From positions 3,411,001-3,475,000 of the forward strand of contig NC_021237.1 in assembly GCF_000397205.1 (NCBI RefSeq): a DNA stretch of 64,000 nt. The letters run 5' to 3'. This document shows, piece after piece, positions 47,614 to 58,050 of the stretch (position 1 is its first letter; the number at the start of each line of letters is the position of its first letter). The position numbers and the translations under genes are program-made. The notes under the pieces are model-generated. The model did not search any database, was not told the origin of the DNA, and saw only the letters and a program-made list of their open reading frames with translations. Source of the stretch: Pseudomonas protegens CHA0 (GTDB lineage Bacteria; Pseudomonadota; Gammaproteobacteria; Pseudomonadales; Pseudomonadaceae).

Positions 47614-47698
47614 TGTAGGAGCCGGCTTGCCGGCGAAGAGGCCCTTGAGTCTTGCGCAGTGTTCAAGGGCGCCTTCGCTGGCAAGCCAGCACCTACGG
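47614..47698. repeat. REP doublet between mtlE and mtlF
   Basis: GTAGGAGCCGGCTTGCCGGCGAAGA and CCTTCGCTGGCAAGCCAGCACC form the inverted pair inside the operon, just after mtlE. Such elements stabilise the upstream mRNA part in known binding-protein operons. Confidence 0.85.
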
Positions 47699-47758
47699 GC
47701 AGCCCGGCCGTGCCAGCGCCGTGTCGGGCCCCCCTGTACCCAACTGGTTGTGACCCTT

Positions 47759-48685
47759 ATGAATACCTCGACTGCCAAGCTGCATGTGCAACCGCAGGCG
47801 GCGCCTCGCAAAAGCCGCCTGGCCAACCCAGGCTGGTTCCTGGTCAGCCCCTCGGTGGCGCTGTTGCTGCTGTGGATGATCGTGCCCCTGGGCATGACCC
47901 TGTACTTTTCAGTGATCCGCTACAACCTGCTGTACCCCGGCGAGAACCAGTTCGTCGGCCTGGAGAACTTCAGCTACTTCCTCAGTGATTCGGGCTTTGT
48001 GCCCGGGGCCACCAACACCCTGTTGCTGGTGGGCAGCGTACTGCTGATCAGCGTGGTGTTCGGGGTACTGATCAGCGCCCTGCTGGAGGCCAGCGAGTTC
48101 CTCGGCCGGGGCATCGTCCGGGTGCTGCTGATCTCGCCGTTCTTCATCATGCCCACGGTGGGCGCGCTGATCTGGAAGAACCTGATCTTCCACCCGGTGT
48201 CGGGGATCCTCGCCGCGCTGTGGAAACTGTTCGGCGCCCAGCCGGTGGACTGGCTGGCGCACTACCCGCTGCTGTCGATCATCGTCATCGTTTCCTGGCA
48301 GTGGCTGCCGTTCGCCATCCTGATCCTGATGACCGCCATGCAGTCCCTGGACCAGGAACAAAAGGAAGCCGCGCGCCTCGATGGTGCCGGGCCCATCGCC
48401 ATCTTCTGGCACCTGACCCTGCCGCACCTGGCCCGGCCGATTGCCGTGGTGGTGATGATCGAGACCATCTTCCTGCTGTCGGTGTTCGCCGAGATCTTCA
48501 CCACCACCAACGGTGGCCCGGGCTACGCCTCCACCAACCTGGCGTACCTGATCTACAACCAGGCCCTGGTGCAGTTCGACGTCGGCATGGCTTCGGCCGG
48601 CGGGCTGATCGCCGTGGTCATCGCCAACATCGCCGCGATCATCCTGGTGCGGATGATCGGCAAAAACCTGACTGACCAGAGCTGA
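47759..48685 (+). CDS. mtlF: Polyol ABC transporter permease MtlF
   Basis: A 308-residue inner-membrane permease with six hydrophobic helices and the EAA loop EQKEAARLDGAGPIAIFWHLTLPHLARP. With MtlG it forms the channel for mannitol and related polyols. The ATG at 47759 gives the family N-terminus; upstream in-frame sequence is REP-derived and not coding. The next gene starts 11 bases after its stop. Confidence 0.94.
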   Translation: MNTSTAKLHVQPQAAPRKSRLANPGWFLVSPSVALLLLWMIVPLGMTLYFSVIRYNLLYPGENQFVGLENFSYFLSDSGFVPGATNTLLLVGSVLLISVVFGVLISALLEASEFLGRGIVRVLLISPFFIMPTVGALIWKNLIFHPVSGILAALWKLFGAQPVDWLAHYPLLSIIVIVSWQWLPFAILILMTAMQSLDQEQKEAARLDGAGPIAIFWHLTLPHLARPIAVVVMIETIFLLSVFAEIFTTTNGGPGYASTNLAYLIYNQALVQFDVGMASAGGLIAVVIANIAAIILVRMIGKNLTDQS

Positions 48686-48695
48686 GGTGGCCGCC

Positions 48696-49526
<831 letters not shown>

Positions 49527-49549
49527 CTCTGAAATTGCGGAGACATCCC

Positions 49550-50653
49550 ATGGCTCACCTGAAAATCAGCAACCTGCAAAAAGGCTTCGAAGGCTTCGAC
49601 ATCATCAAGGGCATCGACCTTGAGGTGAACGACAAGGAGTTCGTGGTCTTCGTCGGCCCCTCGGGCTGCGGCAAGTCCACCCTGCTGCGGCTGATCGCCG
49701 GGCTGGAGGAAGTCAGCGGCGGCAGCATCGAGCTGGACGGTCGCGACATCACCCAAGTCAGCCCGGCCAAGCGCGACCTGGCCATGGTGTTCCAGACCTA
49801 CGCCCTGTACCCGCACATGAGCGTGCGCAAGAACATGTCCTTCGCCCTGGACCTGGCGGGGGTCGACAAGGCCCTGGTGCAGCAGAAGGTCGACGAGGCG
49901 GCGCGCATCCTGGAACTGGGGCCGATGCTCGAACGCAAGCCCAAGCAGCTGTCTGGCGGCCAGCGCCAGCGCGTGGCCATTGGCCGGGCCATTGTGCGCA
50001 ACCCGAAGATCTTCCTGTTCGACGAACCGCTGTCCAACCTCGATGCCGCCCTGCGGGTACAGATGCGCCTGGAACTGGCGCGCCTGCACAAGGAACTGCA
50101 GGCCACCATGATCTACGTGACCCACGACCAGGTGGAAGCCATGACCCTGGCAGACAAGGTGGTGGTGCTCAATGGTGGCCGGGTGGAACAGGTGGGCTCG
50201 CCCCTGGAGCTCTACCATCGCCCGGCCAACCTGTTTGTCGCAGGCTTTCTCGGCACGCCGAAGATGGGCTTTCTCAAGGGCCGCATCAGCCACGTCGACG
50301 GCCAGGGCTGCGAGGTCCAGCTGGATGCCGGGGCACGCCTGCGCCTGGAACAGAGCGGTGCGCAACTGAGCCTGGGCAGCGAGGTGACCCTGGGCATCCG
50401 CCCCGAGCATCTGGAGTTGGGCGAGCCCGGCCCGGGCAGCCTGGCAGTCACCAGCGACGTGGCCGAGCGCCTGGGCAGCGACACTTTCTGCCATGTCCGC
50501 AGCAGTTGCGGTGAAGCCCTGACCCTGCGTATCCGCGGTGACCTGGCGAGCCGCTACGGCGAACAGCTGCACCTGCACCTGCCCCCCCAGCACTGCCATC
50601 TATTCGATGCCCAGGGGGTCGCCGTGTCCCGCCCCCTGCGCGCCGCCGCCTGA
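49550..50653 (+). CDS. mtlK: Polyol ABC transporter ATPase MtlK
   Basis: A 367-residue ATPase of the MalK/UgpC type: Walker A GPSGCGKST near residue 36, signature LSGGQRQR near 135, Walker B IFLFDEPLSNLD, and a C-terminal regulatory TOBE region (LGIRPEHLEL and after). It powers uptake through MtlFG. It begins 23 bases after mtlG. Confidence 0.95.
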   Translation: MAHLKISNLQKGFEGFDIIKGIDLEVNDKEFVVFVGPSGCGKSTLLRLIAGLEEVSGGSIELDGRDITQVSPAKRDLAMVFQTYALYPHMSVRKNMSFALDLAGVDKALVQQKVDEAARILELGPMLERKPKQLSGGQRQRVAIGRAIVRNPKIFLFDEPLSNLDAALRVQMRLELARLHKELQATMIYVTHDQVEAMTLADKVVVLNGGRVEQVGSPLELYHRPANLFVAGFLGTPKMGFLKGRISHVDGQGCEVQLDAGARLRLEQSGAQLSLGSEVTLGIRPEHLELGEPGPGSLAVTSDVAERLGSDTFCHVRSSCGEALTLRIRGDLASRYGEQLHLHLPPQHCHLFDAQGVAVSRPLRAAA

Positions 50654-50669
50654 TCCCAGAGAGCCCTGC

Positions 50670-52151
50670 ATGAAACTCAAACGCTTGAACCTCAGCCAAC
50701 TGCCGCCCCAGGTACGGGTACCCGCCTACACCGTCACCGCCACCCGCCAGGGCATCGCGCACATTGGCGTCGGCGGCTTTCACCGGGCCCACCAGGCCTA
50801 TTACACCGATGCCCTGATGAACCTGGGCCAGGGCCTGGACTGGAGCATCTGCGGGGTCGGCCTGCGCTCCGAAGACCGCCGCGCGCGGGACGATCTGGCC
50901 GGCCAGGACTACCTCTACACCCTGTACGAGCTGGGCGATGGCGACGGCCACGAGGTGCGGGTGATCGGCGCCATCAGCCAGATGCTGCTGGCCGAGGACG
51001 ACGCCCAGGCGCTGATCGACAAGCTGGCCAGCCCGGAGATCCGCATCGTCTCCCTGACCATCACCGAGGGCGGCTACTGCATCGACGACAGCACGGGCGA
51101 GTTCATGCTGCACCTGCCGCAGATCCAGCACGACCTGGCCCATCCGCAACAGCCGCGCACGGTATTCGGCTTTCTCTGCGCGGCCCTGGCCCTGCGCCGG
51201 GCCGCGGGGATCCCGGCCTTTACCCTGATGTCCTGTGACAACCTGCCCCACAACGGCGCGGTGACCCGCAAGGCGCTGCTGGCCTTCGCCGCCCGCCGCG
51301 ACGCCGACCTGCATGACTGGATCGAGCGCCACGTGAGCTTTCCCAACGCCATGGTCGACCGCATCACCCCCATGACCAGCACCGCCCACCGCCTGCAACT
51401 GCACGATGAGCACGGCATCGACGATGCCTGGCCGGTCGTCTGCGAGCCCTTTGTGCAGTGGGTCCTGGAAGACAAGTTCTGCAATGGCCGGCCGGCCTGG
51501 GAACAGGTCGGCGTGCAGTTCACCGACGACGTCACGCCCTATGAAGAGATGAAGATCAAGCTGCTCAACGGCAGCCACCTGGCCCTGACCTACCTGGGCT
51601 TTCTCAAGGGCTACCGCTTCGTCCACGAAACCATGAACGACCCGCTGTTCGTCGCCTACATGCGCGCCTACATGGACCTGGACGTAACCCCGCAACTGGC
51701 GCCGGTACCGGGCATCGACCTGGCGGCCTACAAGGACACCCTGGTCCAGCGCTTCTCCAACCAGGCGATCGCCGACCAGCTAGAGCGGGTGTGCAGCGAC
51801 GGTTCGTCGAAGTTTCCCAAGTTCACCGTGCCTACCATCAACCGGCTGATCGCCGATGGCCGTGATACCGAGCGTGCGGCCCTGGTGGTGGCGGCCTGGG
51901 CCCTGTACCTCAAGGGCGTGGACGAGAATGGCCTGAGCTACCGGGTTCCCGACCCGCGGGCCGAGTTCTGCCAGGCCCTGGTGGCCGACGATACCTTGCT
52001 GACCCAACGTTTGCTGGCGGTGGAAGAAATCTTCGGCTCGGCGATTCCCCATTCCAGCGCGTTTGTCGATGCTTTCGAGCGCTGCTTCAACAGCTTGCGC
52101 GAACATGGCGTGAGCAAGACGCTGGAACGGTTGTTGGCCAGGCCCGTGTAG
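50670..52151 (+). CDS. mtlD: Mannitol 2-dehydrogenase
   Basis: A 493-residue long-chain polyol dehydrogenase that oxidises D-mannitol to D-fructose (and arabitol to xylulose) with NAD. The N-terminal Rossmann segment IAHIGVGGFHRAHQAYY and the catalytic motif K-x4-N-x2-H (Lys295, Asn300, His303) are present, and the numbering agrees with the well-studied P. fluorescens enzyme. Its stop codon lies in the left arm of a 12-base hairpin before mtlY. Confidence 0.97.
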   Translation: MKLKRLNLSQLPPQVRVPAYTVTATRQGIAHIGVGGFHRAHQAYYTDALMNLGQGLDWSICGVGLRSEDRRARDDLAGQDYLYTLYELGDGDGHEVRVIGAISQMLLAEDDAQALIDKLASPEIRIVSLTITEGGYCIDDSTGEFMLHLPQIQHDLAHPQQPRTVFGFLCAALALRRAAGIPAFTLMSCDNLPHNGAVTRKALLAFAARRDADLHDWIERHVSFPNAMVDRITPMTSTAHRLQLHDEHGIDDAWPVVCEPFVQWVLEDKFCNGRPAWEQVGVQFTDDVTPYEEMKIKLLNGSHLALTYLGFLKGYRFVHETMNDPLFVAYMRAYMDLDVTPQLAPVPGIDLAAYKDTLVQRFSNQAIADQLERVCSDGSSKFPKFTVPTINRLIADGRDTERAALVVAAWALYLKGVDENGLSYRVPDPRAEFCQALVADDTLLTQRLLAVEEIFGSAIPHSSAFVDAFERCFNSLREHGVSKTLERLLARPV

Positions 52152-52179
52152 CCGCTGCCTCAGGCTCGGCAGCGGCTAC
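52148..52179. other. Perfect 12-base hairpin between mtlD and mtlY
   Basis: GTAGCCGCTGCC-tcaggctc-GGCAGCGGCTAC, with the mtlD stop codon inside the left arm and no T-tract after it. It differs from the REP sequence. It could stabilise the upstream message, dampen mtlY expression or act as a partial terminator. Confidence 0.75.
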
Positions 52180-52213
52180 AGCTCGACAGTAATCACCCAC
52201 ACCAGGAGCGACG

Positions 52214-53710
52214 ATGACTCAACCCGCGCTTTTTCTCGGCCTCGACTGCGGCACCCAGGGCACCAAGGCGCTGATCCTCGACAGCCGGAGCGGCACCGTC
52301 CTGGGCCGGGGCGCTGCGCCCCACAGCCTGATCAGCGGCGCCAATGGCTGCCGCGAACAGGATCCCGCGCAGTGGCTGCAAGCCTGCACCAGCGCCACCC
52401 GGCAGGCCTTGCAGGCGGCCGGGGTGGATGGCCGGCAGGTGCTCGGTGTCGGGGTTTGCGGCCAGCAGCACGGTCTGGTGCTGCTGGATGACCAGGGCCA
52501 GGTGCTGCGCCCGGCCAAGCTGTGGTGCGATACCCAAAGCAGCGCCGAAAACCAGCGCCTGCTGGACTGGCTGGGGGGCACCCAGGGCTCCCTGGAGCGC
52601 CTGGGGCTGGCCATTGCCCCGGGCTACACGGTGTCAAAACTACTCTGGACCCGGGAGCAGCACCCGGAGCTGTTCCAGCGCATTGCGCATATCCTGCTGC
52701 CCCACGACTACCTCAATTTCTGGCTGACCGGGCGCTGCTGCAGCGAGTACGGCGATGCCTCGGGCAGCGGCTATTTCGATGTGCGCAGGCGCGACTGGGA
52801 CCGCGCCCTGCTGGCCCATATCGACCCCAGCGGGCGCCTGGAACGGGCCTTGCCGCCGTTGCTCGAAGCGCACCAGCCTGTGGGCCGGATCCTTGCGCCG
52901 GTCGCCCGGCAACTGGGGATCAGCGCGGATGCCTGGGTAGCCAGCGGCGGTGGCGACAACATGCTGGGGGCCATCGGCACCGGCAATATCCAGCCCGGAA
53001 TCATCACCATGAGCCTGGGCTCCTCCGGCACCGTGTATGCCTACGCCGAGCGCCCGCTGATCAGCCCCGAGCCTTCGGTGGCGACCTTCTGTTCGTCCAG
53101 CGGTGGCTGGCTGCCGCTGATCTGCACCATGAACCTGACCAACGCCACCACCCTGGTGCGCGAACTGCTGGGCCTGGACCTTGCCGCTTTCAACCAGCGC
53201 CTGGAGCAGGCCCCCATCGGGGCCGAGGGGCTGTGCCTGCTGCCGTTCTTCAACGGCGAGCGAGTGCCCGCCCTGCCCCAGGCCCAGGGCAGCCTGCACG
53301 GCATGACCCTGGACAACCTGACCCCGGCCAACCTGTGCCGCGCGGTGGTGGAAGGCACCACCTTCGGTTTGCGCTACGGCCTCGACCTGTTGCGCGCAGC
53401 GGGCCTGCACAGCCAGAGCATCCGGCTGATCGGCGGCGGTGCGAAAAGTCTGCTGTGGCGACAGATGGTCGCCGATATCATGCATGCCCCGGTGATCTGC
53501 CCCCGCGAGGCCGAAGCCGCCGCATTGGGCGCGGCGATCCAGGCAGCCTGGTGCCATGGCCGGCTGGATGATCCGGACCTGGACCTGCAACAACTCTGCG
53601 AGCGCTGCGTGCGCCTCGACCCGGGCAGCGAAACCCAGCCCCGGGCCGAACACGTGGCGGCCTACGAACCGGTGTACCAGCGCTATCGACAGCAACTGGC
53701 AAGCCTTTGA
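52214..53710 (+). CDS. mtlY: Xylulose kinase
   Basis: A 498-residue FGGY-family sugar kinase: N-terminal phosphate motif LGLDCGTQGTKALILD, GVCGQQHGLVLLD, and the C-terminal ATP-site motif LIGGGAKSLLWRQMVAD. It phosphorylates D-xylulose produced from arabitol by MtlD, feeding the pentose phosphate pathway. It follows the hairpin behind mtlD; CAGGAGCGACG precedes the ATG. Confidence 0.94.
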   Translation: MTQPALFLGLDCGTQGTKALILDSRSGTVLGRGAAPHSLISGANGCREQDPAQWLQACTSATRQALQAAGVDGRQVLGVGVCGQQHGLVLLDDQGQVLRPAKLWCDTQSSAENQRLLDWLGGTQGSLERLGLAIAPGYTVSKLLWTREQHPELFQRIAHILLPHDYLNFWLTGRCCSEYGDASGSGYFDVRRRDWDRALLAHIDPSGRLERALPPLLEAHQPVGRILAPVARQLGISADAWVASGGGDNMLGAIGTGNIQPGIITMSLGSSGTVYAYAERPLISPEPSVATFCSSSGGWLPLICTMNLTNATTLVRELLGLDLAAFNQRLEQAPIGAEGLCLLPFFNGERVPALPQAQGSLHGMTLDNLTPANLCRAVVEGTTFGLRYGLDLLRAAGLHSQSIRLIGGGAKSLLWRQMVADIMHAPVICPREAEAAALGAAIQAAWCHGRLDDPDLDLQQLCERCVRLDPGSETQPRAEHVAAYEPVYQRYRQQLASL

Positions 53711-53717
53711 AGAGCGA

Positions 53718-54662
53718 ATGACTATGTATCTGGTGTGTGGCGAAGCGCTGTTCGACTTTTTCAGCGCGGATGAGGCCGGGGCCCCGGCCAGTAAAGTGGC
53801 GTTCCAGGCGATCGCCGGGGGCTCGCCGTTCAACGTGGCAGTGGGCCTGCGCCGCCTGGGCGTCGATGTCGCCCTGCTGGCCGGGCTGTCCCGGGACTAC
53901 CTGGGCCAGCGCCTGCGGCGGGTGCTGGAAAACGAAGGCGTGGATACCCGCTACCTGCGGGAATTCGACGCCCCCACCACCCTGGCCATGGTGGCCGTGG
54001 GCGCCGATGGCTCGCCCCACTACAGCTTTCGCGGCGAGGGCTGTGCCGATCGCCAGTTGCAAGAAGAGCACCTGCCGCAGCTCGACGCACAGGTGCGCGG
54101 GCTGCATATCGGCTCGTTTGCCCTGGTGGTGCAGCCGATTGCCGATACCTTGCTGGCCCTGGTGCGCCGTGAGCGGGGGCAGCGGCTGATCAGCCTGGAC
54201 CCCAACGTACGGCTCAACCCGCAGCCGGATATCCAGCTGTGGCGCCAGCGCATCGCCGAACTGGCCGGCCATGCCGACCTGATCAAGGTCAGCGACGAAG
54301 ACCTGGCCCAGCTGTACCCCGGGCAGGCGCCCGAAATGCTGATCCGGGGTTGGCTGCAAGGCAATGCCCGGCTGGTGTTCCTGACCCGTGGCAGCCAGGG
54401 CGCGACGGTGTTCAGCCGTGGGCATGGCAGCTGGTCGGTGGACGCGCCCCGGGTGGAGGTTGCCGACACCGTGGGCGCCGGAGATACCTTCCAGGCTGCG
54501 CTGATCACCTGGCTGACCGAACAGGGCCTGGATTCCCCCCAGGGCCTTGAACAGCTCGATCGCGAGCAGACCGACGCCCTGCTGCGTTTCGCCGTCAACG
54601 CCGCGGCCCAGACCTGCACCCGCACCGGCCCGGACCTGCCCTACCGACATCAACTCCCGTAG
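53718..54662 (+). CDS. mtlZ: Fructokinase
   Basis: A 314-residue PfkB-family kinase that phosphorylates fructose from mannitol oxidation. It has the N-terminal GGSPFNVAVGLRRLG sugar-binding stretch and the C-terminal signature DTVGAGDTFQAALI with the catalytic Asp in GAGD. The start is ATG 53718 or the in-frame ATG six bases later, which has better spacing from GAAGAG. Last gene of the operon; a REP doublet touches its stop codon. Confidence 0.93.
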   Translation: MTMYLVCGEALFDFFSADEAGAPASKVAFQAIAGGSPFNVAVGLRRLGVDVALLAGLSRDYLGQRLRRVLENEGVDTRYLREFDAPTTLAMVAVGADGSPHYSFRGEGCADRQLQEEHLPQLDAQVRGLHIGSFALVVQPIADTLLALVRRERGQRLISLDPNVRLNPQPDIQLWRQRIAELAGHADLIKVSDEDLAQLYPGQAPEMLIRGWLQGNARLVFLTRGSQGATVFSRGHGSWSVDAPRVEVADTVGAGDTFQAALITWLTEQGLDSPQGLEQLDREQTDALLRFAVNAAAQTCTRTGPDLPYRHQLP

Positions 54663-54742
54663 CCGCCGGCTTGCCGGCGAAGAGGCCCGCAAGCCTTGCG
54701 CAATTGCGGCTACCGCCTTCGCTGGCCAGCCAGCTTCTACCA
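54661..54742. repeat. REP doublet at the mtl operon end
   Basis: GCCGGCTTGCCGGCGAAGA and CCTTCGCTGGCCAGCCAGCTTC form an inverted pair that begins at the mtlZ stop and fills the gap to the convergent porin gene. Confidence 0.8.
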
Positions 54743-54752
54743 GAGTCGTCGG

Positions 54753-56054
54753 TCAAAGCAGCGAGAAGTTGTAGCTGACGATCAGGCGGGTTTCGTCCAT
54801 GTCGCGGGCGATCTTCTGGTAGTTGCTGCGGTAGGTGGCGTTGCGCAGGCGCAGGCTCACGTCCTTGAAGGCGCCGCTCTGCACCACGTACTTGAGCTCG
54901 CTGTCGCGCTCCCATTCGCGGCCTTCGCGCAGGCTGCCCGGGACCTTGATGTGGTCGCCGCTGACGTAGCGGGTCAGGAAGCTCAAGCCATTGAGGCCAA
55001 TGGCCTTGAAGTCATAGTCATAGCGCAGTTGCCAGGAACGCTCCTGGATCGCAGCGAAGTCGTTGACCTGCACGTAGTTCACCAGGTACGGGTTGCTGCC
55101 ATCCAGGTAAGGCATGGAGTTGTCGCCGTACATGCGCTGCCAGCCGGCACTGAACACGTGCCCGGCCACGCTGTAGCCGAGCATGGTGCTCAGGGCGCGG
55201 TTGTCGATGCCGCCGGCGCGCTCGGCGCCGGTGTCGGCACTCTTGAGCAGGCGCAGGTCGCCTTTGAGCACGCCGGGCCCCAGGGGCTGGTTGGCCAGCA
55301 GGCCGACAAAATGCTGACGGTAGATGTCTTCCAGCTCGGCGTAGTGGTACTGGCCGGTCAGGCGATCGTTGAACTTGTAGTCCACCCCATAGGTGTCGAA
55401 GTGATCCGCCGTGGTGTTGCAGGCGTAGCGCTTGTTCTTGCAGTGCACGCGGATGTCCTGGGCATCGCTGGAGTCCCGCGCGGTGTAGCGGTTCAAGCGG
55501 GCCGCGGTCAGGGTCAGGTCCTTGACCTCCCGGGAAGTCAGCACCGCGCCGTTGAACATGGTGGGCAGCAGGCGCCCGTCGTTGTACTTGAGCAGTGGCA
55601 GGTCCGGCAACTGGGCGCCGTACTTGAATACCGTCTGCGAGACCCGGACCTTGGCGGTCAACCCCAGCTTGGCGTACTGGTCCGCCGAGCCCCGCGGGTC
55701 GTGACCGCTGGAGGGCAGCAGGCCGCTGTTGCTGCGGTCGGGGCTGGAGTCGAGCTTGATCCCCAGCATGCCCAGGGCGTCCAGGCCGAAACCCACGGTG
55801 CCCTCGGTGTAGCCCGATTGCAGGTTGAGAATAAAGCCCTGGGCCGATTCTTCACGCTTGGATGCGCCCTGGTCGGTGCTGGTGTGGCCGTCGCGAAAGT
55901 CCCGGTTGAAGTAGATCGTGCGCGATTCCAGCTTGGCGCTGCTGTCTTCGAAAAAACCCGCCGCATTGGCCAGAGGGGCAAAACCCGCGCACAGCACGGC
56001 AGCGCCGAGGCCCAGCAATGGGCACGGATTGAGTAAGGGGAAAGGGGGACGCAT
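54753..56054 (-). CDS. OprD-family outer-membrane porin
   Basis: A 433-residue porin with a signal peptide to about residue 31 (FAPLANA). The mature start GFFEDSSAKLESRTIYFNRDFRDG is the unmistakable OprD-family opening, followed by an 18-strand barrel ending in VSYNFSLL. The family takes up basic amino acids, carboxylates or small aromatics; the subgroup and substrate are not assigned. The start ATG 56054 follows TGGAG. It is convergent with mtlZ and not part of the operon. Confidence 0.93.
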   Translation of the reverse strand: MRPPFPLLNPCPLLGLGAAVLCAGFAPLANAAGFFEDSSAKLESRTIYFNRDFRDGHTSTDQGASKREESAQGFILNLQSGYTEGTVGFGLDALGMLGIKLDSSPDRSNSGLLPSSGHDPRGSADQYAKLGLTAKVRVSQTVFKYGAQLPDLPLLKYNDGRLLPTMFNGAVLTSREVKDLTLTAARLNRYTARDSSDAQDIRVHCKNKRYACNTTADHFDTYGVDYKFNDRLTGQYHYAELEDIYRQHFVGLLANQPLGPGVLKGDLRLLKSADTGAERAGGIDNRALSTMLGYSVAGHVFSAGWQRMYGDNSMPYLDGSNPYLVNYVQVNDFAAIQERSWQLRYDYDFKAIGLNGLSFLTRYVSGDHIKVPGSLREGREWERDSELKYVVQSGAFKDVSLRLRNATYRSNYQKIARDMDETRLIVSYNFSLL

Positions 56055-56697
56055 GAACAGGCTCCAGCAGCAAATCAGTGACGCGAGGTAAAGAAAAAGA
56101 CCCAGGTGAAATTCATCCAGCGAATCTGTGATCGCCAGCTGAATTGATTGAATCAATGAAGACCGGCAATGATGGCAGATAGCCCCTACCCTCCCAACCC
56201 GACTTTAGTCTGACGCCCGCCTGGTCATAACCGGCGCTACCCGTCCCGCTTTGCCAGCCATATCTTTGAAAAAACCGATCAATTTCAACAGTTTTAAAGC
56301 TGCAGAAAGCGTCAAAAAAACTGTCCAACTGCTCAGCTTCGCCTTCGGAACCCAGGCTGCCATAGCAGGTAATATCAAAAAGGCATCAGCTTTTCGTCTT
56401 ACCGCACTACCGTTCGTCGGTTTTTTCAGTCATTTATTAACAAAAACCAACTATTTGACGCTTTCCATGATGACCATCATGAAGACGCTTAACTAATTGT
56501 TTTTAAACATTATTTTATGCATCGAAAAATAAACAAAACACAGCTGTCATTTATGTAACACAGCAAAACGTCAATTAAACGTCTCGACGTTATGGTAGTG
56601 TCAAAAAAAGAGCGTGATAGCGGCAATGTGCCATACGCCTTTTCAGAAGGTGAGAACCACCCTCACCCCAACACTCATCATGGACGAGGTCGTTCCC
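56055..56697. promoter_or_regulatory. AT-rich intergenic promoter region of the exopolysaccharide cluster
   Basis: About 640 bases without a supported gene. From 56270 to 56600 base composition drops sharply toward AT (runs such as TTTTTAAACATTATTTTAT). An inverted repeat AACGTC-tc-GACGTT lies at 56578-56591, with another ACGTC copy just before it near 56568, about 110 bases before the cluster's first start codon. The AT richness fits a site for MvaT/H-NS-type silencing or recent acquisition. An 81-residue frame inside (56251-56496) lacks coding character. Confidence 0.55.
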
Positions 56698-58050
56698 TTG
56701 GAAGTCAGCGTTTTTGGTACTGGCTATGTTGGCCTGGTGCAAGCAGTTGCCCTGGCCGATGTCGGGCATAACGTGGTCTGTGTCGATATCGACAGCCACA
56801 AGATCGCCCAGCTGCAACGTTCTATTCCGCCGATTCACGAGCCGGGCCTGGCGACCCTGATCGAAGAGAATCAAAAGGCCGGCCGATTGCACTTCACCAC
56901 CCAGGCCAGCGATGCAGTGGGCCACGGCAAGGTGATTTTCATCGCGGTCGGCACTCCCTCCAACGAAGACGGCTCCGCCGACCTCGACCATGTCCTGGCG
57001 GTGGCGCGCAACATTGCCTGCCTGATGTTCAGCGACAAGACCCTGGTGATCAAATCCACGGTGCCGGTGGGCACCGCCGATCTGGTGATCGAGACCGTCG
57101 CCGAACAACTGGCAGACCTGGGCAAATCCGAACTGCGGGTGCACGTGGTCTCCAACCCGGAGTTCCTCAAGGAAGGCTCGGCCGTGGCCGACTGCATGCG
57201 CCCGGACCGGATCATCGTCGGTTGCGCCGACGACCTGCCCCGCCAGCAGTTGAGCGAACTATACGCGCCCTTCAACCACAACCATGACCGCCTGATGTTC
57301 ATGGACAACCGCAGCGCCGAGCTGGTCAAGTACGCGGCCAACGCGATGCTCGCCACCCGCATCAGCTTCATGAACGAGATGGCCAACCTGGCGGAACGCC
57401 TGGGGGTGGACATCAATGCCGTGCGCAAGGGCATCGGTGCCGACCCGCGCATTGGCTACCACTTCATCTACCCCGGCGCCGGCTTCGGCGGCTCGTGCTT
57501 CCCCAAGGACCTGCGGGCGCTGATCCACACCGCAGAAAGCCACGGGCTGGAACCGCACATGCTCAAGACCGTGCGCGACGTCAATGAGCAGCAGCGCCAT
57601 GTGCTGTTTCGCAAGCTCAAGGCGCACCTGGGGGACAACCTGCAGGGCAAGGTCATCGCGCTCTGGGGCCTGGCCTTCAAGCCCAACACCGACGACATGC
57701 GCGAAGCCACCAGCCGCTACCTGATGCAGGCACTGTGGGAGGCCGGGGCCAAGGTCCAGGCCTACGACCCGGAAGCCATGACCGAATGCCGGCGCCTGTA
57801 CGGCTACCGCGATGACCTGCAACTGTGCGCCACCCGTGACGACACCCTGCAAGGCGCCGACGCGCTGGTGATCTGCACCGAATGGAAGGCCTTTCGCGTG
57901 GTGGACTTCACGCTGCTGCGCGAGACCCTCAGGGATCGCCTGGTGGTCGACGGCCGCAACCTCTACAACCCGCAACAGGCAGCGGATGCCGGCCTGCATT
58001 ACCTGAGCATCGGCCTGCCCTACCGTGTACCGGAGGCATTGCGCGCATGA
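56698..58050 (+). CDS. ugd: UDP-glucose 6-dehydrogenase (exopolysaccharide copy)
   Basis: A 450-residue enzyme making UDP-glucuronate. [25 protein letters not shown] and catalytic Cys267 in GGSCFPKD are present. I start it at TTG 56698, nine bases after GAGG, giving the normal N-terminus; an ATG at 56680 would add six residues. It is clearly different in sequence from the arn copy. It overlaps the epimerase gene by four bases, so its product is probably channelled to UDP-galacturonate. Confidence 0.93.
   Translation: MEVSVFGTGYVGLVQAVALADVGHNVVCVDIDSHKIAQLQRSIPPIHEPGLATLIEENQKAGRLHFTTQASDAVGHGKVIFIAVGTPSNEDGSADLDHVLAVARNIACLMFSDKTLVIKSTVPVGTADLVIETVAEQLADLGKSELRVHVVSNPEFLKEGSAVADCMRPDRIIVGCADDLPRQQLSELYAPFNHNHDRLMFMDNRSAELVKYAANAMLATRISFMNEMANLAERLGVDINAVRKGIGADPRIGYHFIYPGAGFGGSCFPKDLRALIHTAESHGLEPHMLKTVRDVNEQQRHVLFRKLKAHLGDNLQGKVIALWGLAFKPNTDDMREATSRYLMQALWEAGAKVQAYDPEAMTECRRLYGYRDDLQLCATRDDTLQGADALVICTEWKAFRVVDFTLLRETLRDRLVVDGRNLYNPQQAADAGLHYLSIGLPYRVPEALRA

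Noticed and set aside
56251..56496. An 81-codon plus-strand frame in the AT-rich region
   Set aside because: No ribosome site, codon use unlike the neighbours, no recognisable motif. Treated as non-coding promoter DNA.
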